A stretch of DNA of 64,000 nt, taken from Tepidimonas ignava. Its GTDB lineage: Bacteria; Pseudomonadota; Gammaproteobacteria; Burkholderiales; Burkholderiaceae_C. Below the pieces are notes generated by a model. That model ran no database searches. It saw only the letters and a program-made list of their open reading frames with translations, and was not told the origin of the DNA. The stretch spans positions 1 through 64,000 of the forward strand of contig NZ_SMAH01000012.1 of the NCBI RefSeq assembly GCF_004342625.1. The letters are read 5' to 3'. Below, piece after piece: positions 59,859 through 64,000 of the stretch (position 1 is the first letter of the stretch; each line of letters begins with the position of its first letter). The translations under genes and the position numbers were made by a program.

Positions 59859-60302
59859 TCACTGCCCCTGGATGGCGGCCAGCATCGTCTTGACGTGGCC
59901 GTTGATAAAACGCAGCGTCGATTCGTACTGCACGGCGTTGTCCACGAAGTTGGCGCGCTGCTGGTCCATATCGACGGTGTTTTGGTCCAGCGACGGCTGC
60001 GTGCGCACCTGGTACGCCACGCGCGTGCGGTCCACCACGCCCGCGGCGCTGTGCACGGTGCGCAGGTGGCGCGCGTCGTCGCCCGCCAGCGGCACGTTCG
60101 GCGCGCTGCCGGCCTGCAACGTGGGGGTGACCGATGCGCCGCGCTGGGCCTGTTGCAGCGCGGCCCGAAAATCCACCTCCCGCGCGATGTAGCCGGGCGT
60201 CTCGGCGTTGGCGATGTTGCTGGCGATGACCTGCTGGCGCCAGGCGCGCAGCTGCAGCGCCTGACCCAGAAAGTCCATGCGCTCGGTCATGCGGTTCAAC
60301 AT
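59859..60302 (-). CDS. flgB: Proximal rod protein FlgB
   Basis: 147 residues. MDFLGQALQLRAWRQQVIAS, then NIANAETPGYIAREVDFRAA, and the C-terminal KTMLAAIQGQ are typical. It is the first gene of flgBCDEFGHIJKL. The ATG at 60302 is used; internal Met codons at residues 5 and 9 are alternatives. It is divergent from flgA. Confidence 0.95.
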   Translation of the reverse strand: MLNRMTERMDFLGQALQLRAWRQQVIASNIANAETPGYIAREVDFRAALQQAQRGASVTPTLQAGSAPNVPLAGDDARHLRTVHSAAGVVDRTRVAYQVRTQPSLDQNTVDMDQQRANFVDNAVQYESTLRFINGHVKTMLAAIQGQ

Positions 60303-60478
60303 GGCAGCCTCCGTTGGGCATCAAGCGGGCCCCGCGGCCCGGGGGGCGCTGCCCACAGGTGGCAACGCGTTGGATGGCATTGTCAAAAACTTGAGGGCCG
60401 ACAAAGCGCCGATAAGCGGCCACGCACCGGTGCATTTCGGGCTTTGGCAGCACGGCGGGCGGATCTACAGTGGCGGGC
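60303..60478. promoter_or_regulatory. Divergent flgB/flgA promoter region
   Basis: The 176-bp gap must hold the start of the long flg operon and of flgA. A perfect sigma-28 -10 word, GCCGATAA, lies at 60408-60415 toward flgA, but no matching -35 stands 11 bp before it. I found no convincing -24/-12 element for flgB. Control by a master regulator is possible but not visible. Confidence 0.4.
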
Positions 60479-61315
60479 ATGCTCCCCACGGCCGCACACC
60501 GCCCATCCCACCGCACGGCGCTGCGGCCCGCCCCGCAGGCGGCGGTGGCGCGCCTGGGCGTGGCGGGCCGCGGCGTGCTGGCGTGGCTCGCTGCGGGGCT
60601 GGTCGCCACGGGGCTGGTGGCGGCCGCCCATGCCCAACCCGCCTCCTCGACCGAGCCTTCGGCCGCCGTCGGCTCGGACGCGTGGCGCGAGCAAATGTCG
60701 CTCTGGCTGCGCCAGCAGGCACAGACCCAAGTGCAAGGGGCGCAGCAGCCATCGCCGCTGCGCGTGGACGTCGAAGTGGGCAGCCTGGACAGCCGGCTGC
60801 GCTTGGCGCCCTGCCAGCGGGTCGAACCCTACCTGCCCAGCGGCACCCGGCTGTGGGGCCGCGCGCGCATCGGCCTGCGCTGCACGCAGGGGCCGGTGGC
60901 GTGGAACGTCTTTTTGCCCATTTACGTGCGGGTGTGGGGGCCAGGCTGGGTGCTGCGCCAGCCGCTGGCCGGTGGCGAAACGCTTCAACCCCACCACGCC
61001 GAAGCCGCCGAGGTGGACTGGACCCTGCAGCGCCAGCCGGTGCTGGTGCGCCAGCAGGATTGGGTGGGCCAGCAACTGGTGCGCGGTCTGGCCGCCGGCC
61101 AGGTGCTGTACGCCGGCAGCGTGCGCGCGCCGCAGGTGTTTGCCAGCGGCGCCCAGGTTCGGCTGCGGGTGCAGGGCGAAGGCTTTACCATCGTGGCCAC
61201 AGGCGAGGCGCTGGGCGACGGCCACGTGGGCGAGTCGGTGCGCGTGCGCCTGCCCAGCAAACGGGTGGTGCTGGGCACCGTGGTCGACGCCACCACGGTG
61301 GATGTGGCGCTGTAG
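60479..61315 (+). CDS. flgA: P-ring assembly chaperone FlgA
   Basis: 278 residues from the ATG at 60479 (a GTG at 60470 would add three). A hydrophobic export segment, LAWLAAGLVATGLVAAAHA, precedes the mature protein, whose SAF-like C-terminal domain has WVGQQLVRGLAAGQVLYAG, GFTIVATGEALGDGHVGESV and a final VVLGTVVDATTVDVAL. It helps FlgI polymerise in the periplasm. Divergent from flgB and upstream of flgM. Confidence 0.93.
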   Translation: MLPTAAHRPSHRTALRPAPQAAVARLGVAGRGVLAWLAAGLVATGLVAAAHAQPASSTEPSAAVGSDAWREQMSLWLRQQAQTQVQGAQQPSPLRVDVEVGSLDSRLRLAPCQRVEPYLPSGTRLWGRARIGLRCTQGPVAWNVFLPIYVRVWGPGWVLRQPLAGGETLQPHHAEAAEVDWTLQRQPVLVRQQDWVGQQLVRGLAAGQVLYAGSVRAPQVFASGAQVRLRVQGEGFTIVATGEALGDGHVGESVRVRLPSKRVVLGTVVDATTVDVAL

Positions 61316-61335
61316 CACGGTCGCGCAAAAAACGC

Positions 61336-61362
61336 TAAAGTTCAGGCTCATCCCGCCGATAT
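61336..61362 (+). promoter_or_regulatory. Sigma-28 promoter upstream of flgM
   Basis: TAAAGTTC (61336-61343), an 11-bp spacer and GCCGATAT (61355-61362) match the flagellar sigma-28 consensus TAAAGTTT-N11-GCCGATAA with one mismatch in each box. flgM begins 42 bp downstream. This gives the usual late-class loop in which FliA drives its own inhibitor. Confidence 0.88.
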
Positions 61363-61404
61363 GGCTCTCAACAAGGCCTGGTATCGGGCCGCCGGAGAGT
61401 CGCC

Positions 61405-61734
61405 ATGAAGATCCAACAGTCGCCTGACGCCAAGTTTGGTACGCCAGTCGCCACACCCAAGCGCCCCGAAGCGGGCGCAGGGTCGGGCGCGTCTGCGCCG
61501 GCGGCTGCGGCCGAGGCCAGCACGGTCACATGGTCGCCGGTGACGCAGGTGATGACGGCGGGGGTGGCGCGCTCGGGCACCGACGTGTTCGACGCAGCCA
61601 AGGTCGAGGCCATGCGCACCGCGATCCAAAATGGCAGCTTCTCGATCAACGCCGAAGCCATCGCCGACCGGTTGCTCAGCAGCGCACGCGAGCTGCTCGG
61701 GGTGGCCGGCGCCGGGCCGCGCTCGCGCGGCTGA
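61405..61734 (+). CDS. flgM: Anti-sigma-28 factor FlgM
   Basis: 109 residues. The N-terminus is low-complexity and probably unfolded; the conserved C-terminal half has DVFDAAKVEAMRTAIQNGSF and INAEAIADRLLSSARELL, the FliA-binding helices. It holds FliA inactive until it is exported through the finished hook. A GGAG lies before the ATG, and a sigma-28 promoter precedes the gene. Confidence 0.93.
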   Translation: MKIQQSPDAKFGTPVATPKRPEAGAGSGASAPAAAAEASTVTWSPVTQVMTAGVARSGTDVFDAAKVEAMRTAIQNGSFSINAEAIADRLLSSARELLGVAGAGPRSRG

Positions 61735-61744
61735 CACCTGACCC

Positions 61745-62116
61745 ATGGCCGACGCTGCCCTGCCCGCGCACGACGATCCGTTGCAGCCCCTGATCGACGC
61801 CGCCGAGGCCACCGTGCAGGCGGCGTTGCGCCATGCGGCGGGCGAGCTGGACGCCGACGGCTTTGCCCGGGCGTGCGCGGATTTGGCGCAGGCGTTTGCG
61901 GCGGCGCAGCCACAGCTGCGGCAAAGCGCGGCGGATGCCCCCCCCGCCCAGTGGGAGGCGTTGCGGCAACGGCTGCAAACCCTGCACGAGTTGCAAGCCC
62001 GGCTGCAGGCCCAGGCGCGCGCGGCGCTGGCCAGCCTGCTGCCCAACGACACGCTGCAAGAGTACGCGCGGCTCGGGCGCAGCGCGCGGCCGGGCCGTCG
62101 CCCCCCCTACGCCTGA
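61745..62116 (+). CDS. flgN: FlgN-like export chaperone
   Basis: 123 residues, all helical with a coiled-coil core (WEALRQRLQTLHELQARLQA) and the C-terminal NDTLQEYARLGR. FlgN escorts FlgK and FlgL to the export gate. Sequence similarity in this family is weak, so the call rests on helix pattern, size and its place 10 bp after flgM. Confidence 0.8.
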   Translation: MADAALPAHDDPLQPLIDAAEATVQAALRHAAGELDADGFARACADLAQAFAAAQPQLRQSAADAPPAQWEALRQRLQTLHELQARLQAQARAALASLLPNDTLQEYARLGRSARPGRRPPYA

Positions 62117-62124
62117 CGCAAGCT

Positions 62125-62149
62125 GCCCGCCTCCCCCAGGGCGGCGGGC
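62125..62149. terminator. Hairpin between convergent flgN and fliA
   Basis: GCCCGCC (62125-62131) pairs with GGCGGGC (62143-62149) around an 11-nt loop, in the 35-bp gap where two transcripts meet. There is no clear U-run. A bidirectional terminator is plausible. Confidence 0.5.
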
Positions 62150-62151
62150 CG

Positions 62152-62871
62152 TCAATGCTCGCGCAGCCGCGCGCGCAGACGCGCCACCGCTTGCGAGTGC
62201 AACTGGCTCACGCGCGACTCCGTCACCCCGAGCACGGCCGCGATCTCTTTCAGGTTCATGTCGTGCTCGTAGTACATGCTCATCACCTGCTGCTCGCGCT
62301 CGGGCAGCTTGTGGATCGCGTCGACCAGCGCGGCGCGCATGCGTTGGTCGGCCAGCACCCGTTCGGGATCGGCGTCGCCGTCGGCGGGCAGGTAGCGGTC
62401 GAGAAAGCTGTCGTCGTCCTCGCCGCGGCCGCCCAGGTCTTCGAGGTACACGAGTTGGGTGCCGCGCATGCGCGCCAGCGTTTCGTGGTACTGCGCCAGG
62501 CTCATGCCCAACTCCGCGGCGATTTCCGACTCCCGGGGAGCGCGGCCCAGGCGCTGCTCCAACCGGTGGATGGCCCCTTCGATGTCTTTTTGAAGCTTGC
62601 GTGCGCCACGCGACATCCAGTCGGCGTCGCGCAGCTCGTCCAGCATCGCGCCGCGGATGCGCTGGCTGGCGAACGTCTCGAACTGCACCCCCATCGACGG
62701 CTCGTAGCGCGTCAGCGCCTCGGCCAGGCCCATCATGCCGACCTGGATCAGGTCGTCCAGCTCGACGCTGGCGGGCAAGCGGGCGATCATCAGGTGCGCC
62801 AGCCGGTGCACCAGCGGTGCGTACTGGCGCAGTTGCGCGTCGCGATCCAACGTGCCCTTGGGCGTGTACAT
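62152..62871 (-). CDS. fliA: Flagellar sigma-28 factor FliA
   Basis: 239 residues from the ATG at 62871, which has GGAG about 6 bp upstream; an ATG at 62925 overlaps the previous gene. Region 2 shows DLIQVGMMGLAEALTRYEP and FETFASQRIRGAMLDELRD; region 4 shows LPEREQQVMSMYYEHDMNL and VTESRVSQLHSQAVARL. It directs late flagellar genes and is held by FlgM. Confidence 0.96.
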   Translation of the reverse strand: MYTPKGTLDRDAQLRQYAPLVHRLAHLMIARLPASVELDDLIQVGMMGLAEALTRYEPSMGVQFETFASQRIRGAMLDELRDADWMSRGARKLQKDIEGAIHRLEQRLGRAPRESEIAAELGMSLAQYHETLARMRGTQLVYLEDLGGRGEDDDSFLDRYLPADGDADPERVLADQRMRAALVDAIHKLPEREQQVMSMYYEHDMNLKEIAAVLGVTESRVSQLHSQAVARLRARLREH

Positions 62872-62918
62872 GCATAGCTCCGGGGTCGGGCGCACGCCGC
62901 GGGCCGGTGCTGCAGCGG

Positions 62919-63548
62919 TCAACATGGGCGCTTGGCCTCCCCCTGCGGCGAGCGCCGCATGTCCAAGGTCCAGGCGGCTTCCAGCGCGCGCGTCACCACG
63001 TCCAGGTTGCCCGGCAGCCCCTGCAGCGGGGCGCTGCCGTCATGATACCCGAGCACCCACACCCCAGGCACCCAGCCCAGGTGCCGCTCGCAGGTGCGCT
63101 GCAGCGCCTGGCACGCGGCGTGCAGCGGCGCTTCTTCGCCGACCCGGGCGGCCACGGCCACCACCACCGGCTGCAGCTGCGCGGCGTGCAGTTGCTTGAC
63201 CGCGCGGTACGCCGCCACAATGGCGCTGGGTTGCGCCAGCAGCGGCACCAGGGGGTGGCCTTCGTCCAGGGGCCACCAGCGCAGCAGCAAGTCGGTGGGC
63301 GCGCACCACAGCCACACATCACCCGCGGGCACGTCGTCCCACACGCTGGGCGCGCCAACGACGTCGGCGCACTGCAGGCCCAGCACCGCGCAGCCCGCAC
63401 GCAGGTGCTGCACCAGCAACGCAGCGCCCGGGTCATCCTGCGCCTGCGGCTGGGGAAGCGCCACCGCCACGATGCGCAGGGGCGGCTGCACGGCCCACGC
63501 GGCCAGCCCAGCGGCCTGCTCGGGGGCCCAGGGGCGCGGGTCAAGCAT
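62919..63548 (-). CDS. Protein at the flhG/fleN position, without P-loop
   Basis: 209 residues, between flhF (8-bp overlap) and fliA. In most relatives this place holds FlhG/FleN, a MinD-like ATPase with KGGVGKT near the N-terminus. Here the first strand reads PLRIVAVALPQPQAQDDPGA and no Walker A motif is present. The Rossmann-like alternation (DVWLWCAPTDLLLRWW, QPVVVAVAARVGEE, VWVLGYHDG) could be a decayed MinD fold. Its function, perhaps in flagellar number or placement, is inferred from position. Confidence 0.6.
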   Translation of the reverse strand: MLDPRPWAPEQAAGLAAWAVQPPLRIVAVALPQPQAQDDPGAALLVQHLRAGCAVLGLQCADVVGAPSVWDDVPAGDVWLWCAPTDLLLRWWPLDEGHPLVPLLAQPSAIVAAYRAVKQLHAAQLQPVVVAVAARVGEEAPLHAACQALQRTCERHLGWVPGVWVLGYHDGSAPLQGLPGNLDVVTRALEAAWTLDMRRSPQGEAKRPC

Positions 63549-64000
63549 GGCCCACCCCCTGCGGCTGCCAGCCGCCTTGGCCGACGTCGGCAAAGAAAAA
63601 CGGCAATTCCTCACGGCTGGGCTCGAAGGCCGACTTGCCGCTGCCCGCCATCGACAGGCGCACCAGCGCCGCCGCATCCGGCCGCTGCCAATCCTCCGGC
63701 ACGCGCTGGCCGGTGCTCAAGCCGCGCAGCGTCAGTTGGTGACGCAGCAGCGCGTCCACCGCGGGAGCGAGCTTGACCGCTTCGTCCACCTTGGTCAGGA
63801 TGGTGCCGTGCAAGCCCAGCGGCTTGTACGTCTGGATCACCTCGTCCAACGTATCGCCGTGGCTGCCGGCGTTGAGCACCAGCAATTTTTTGATCGCCGG
63901 CGCCTGCAGCAGCGCCAGCATGTCGTGCAGCCGCGCGTCGCGCTGGCCCAGGCCCGGCGTGTCGATGATGACCATGCGCTTGCCGGCCAGCAATTGCAGC
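63541..64000 (-). CDS. flhF: Flagellar GTPase FlhF, C-terminal part
   Basis: Only the last ~153 residues are in the window; the gene runs past 64000. SRP-type GTPase motifs are visible: VIIDTPGLGQRD (G3), ILTKVDEAVKLAP (G4) and GLSTGQRVPEDWQRPDA near the C-terminus (G5 region). FlhF places the flagellum at the cell pole. It overlaps the next gene by 8 bp. Confidence 0.93.
   Translation of the reverse strand, partial: LQLLAGKRMVIIDTPGLGQRDARLHDMLALLQAPAIKKLLVLNAGSHGDTLDEVIQTYKPLGLHGTILTKVDEAVKLAPAVDALLRHQLTLRGLSTGQRVPEDWQRPDAAALVRLSMAGSGKSAFEPSREELPFFFADVGQGGWQPQGVGHA

Noticed and set aside
60408-60415. GCCGATAA as a full sigma-28 promoter before flgA
   Set aside because: The -10 word is perfect but no TAAA-type box stands at the right distance (11-bp spacer). 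I list it only as part of the region.

Overview
The window is high-GC, gene-dense DNA from a beta-proteobacterium. The box benzoyl-CoA pathway with BoxR, the flg gene order with FlgM and FlgN, the DUF3305/DUF3306 formate dehydrogenase cluster and the ispH-fkpB pair all point to Burkholderiales. A thermophilic genus such as Tepidimonas is my guess from gene content only. No rRNA or tRNA gene was recognised.

Positions 1-21750 are a defence island. A 56-repeat CRISPR array (123-4040) is followed by an adaptation block on the minus strand: cas2, cas1, a divergent cas1-like gene and a second cas2. Next comes a complete type III-B (Cmr) interference complex, cmr1-cmr6, with intact HD and GGDD motifs in Cas10/Cmr2. 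Around it sit four predicted cyclic-oligoadenylate (cOA) responders: a Card1/Can2-type CARF nuclease, a CARF-adenosine deaminase fusion of the Cad1 type, a NE0113-type CARF protein and a Crn2 (DUF1874) ring nuclease that would switch the signal off. Two unrelated toxin-antitoxin pairs lie head-to-head with cmr6 and cmr4 and split the cmr operon into three minus-strand segments. A nearly identical 16-bp palindrome precedes both the NE0113-cmr operon and the cas2-cas1 operon.

Positions 21805-27229 are housekeeping genes: ispH, fkpB, radC, an Smr-domain gene and a large ABC permease. Positions 27253-42291 carry upp and a periplasmic formate dehydrogenase locus. The structural operon (TAT peptide, FdhA, FdhB, lipoprotein, cytochrome b, small exported protein, FdhD) reads left from a good sigma-54 promoter. 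A response regulator/histidine kinase pair reads right, with an array of TTGTCGC/GCGACAA half-sites between the two. A TorD-like chaperone, a multi-ferredoxin protein, DUF3306 and DUF3305 genes complete the maturation set.

Positions 42350-49783 encode aerobic benzoate degradation through benzoyl-CoA (boxABC, boxR, benzoate-CoA ligase), with paired TGCA-N6-TGCA operators for BoxR on both promoters. Positions 49802-64000 are a flagellar cluster: flgBCDEFGHIJKL, divergent flgA-flgM-flgN with a sigma-28 promoter at flgM, then fliA, an FlhG-position gene without a P-loop and the end of flhF, cut by the window edge.
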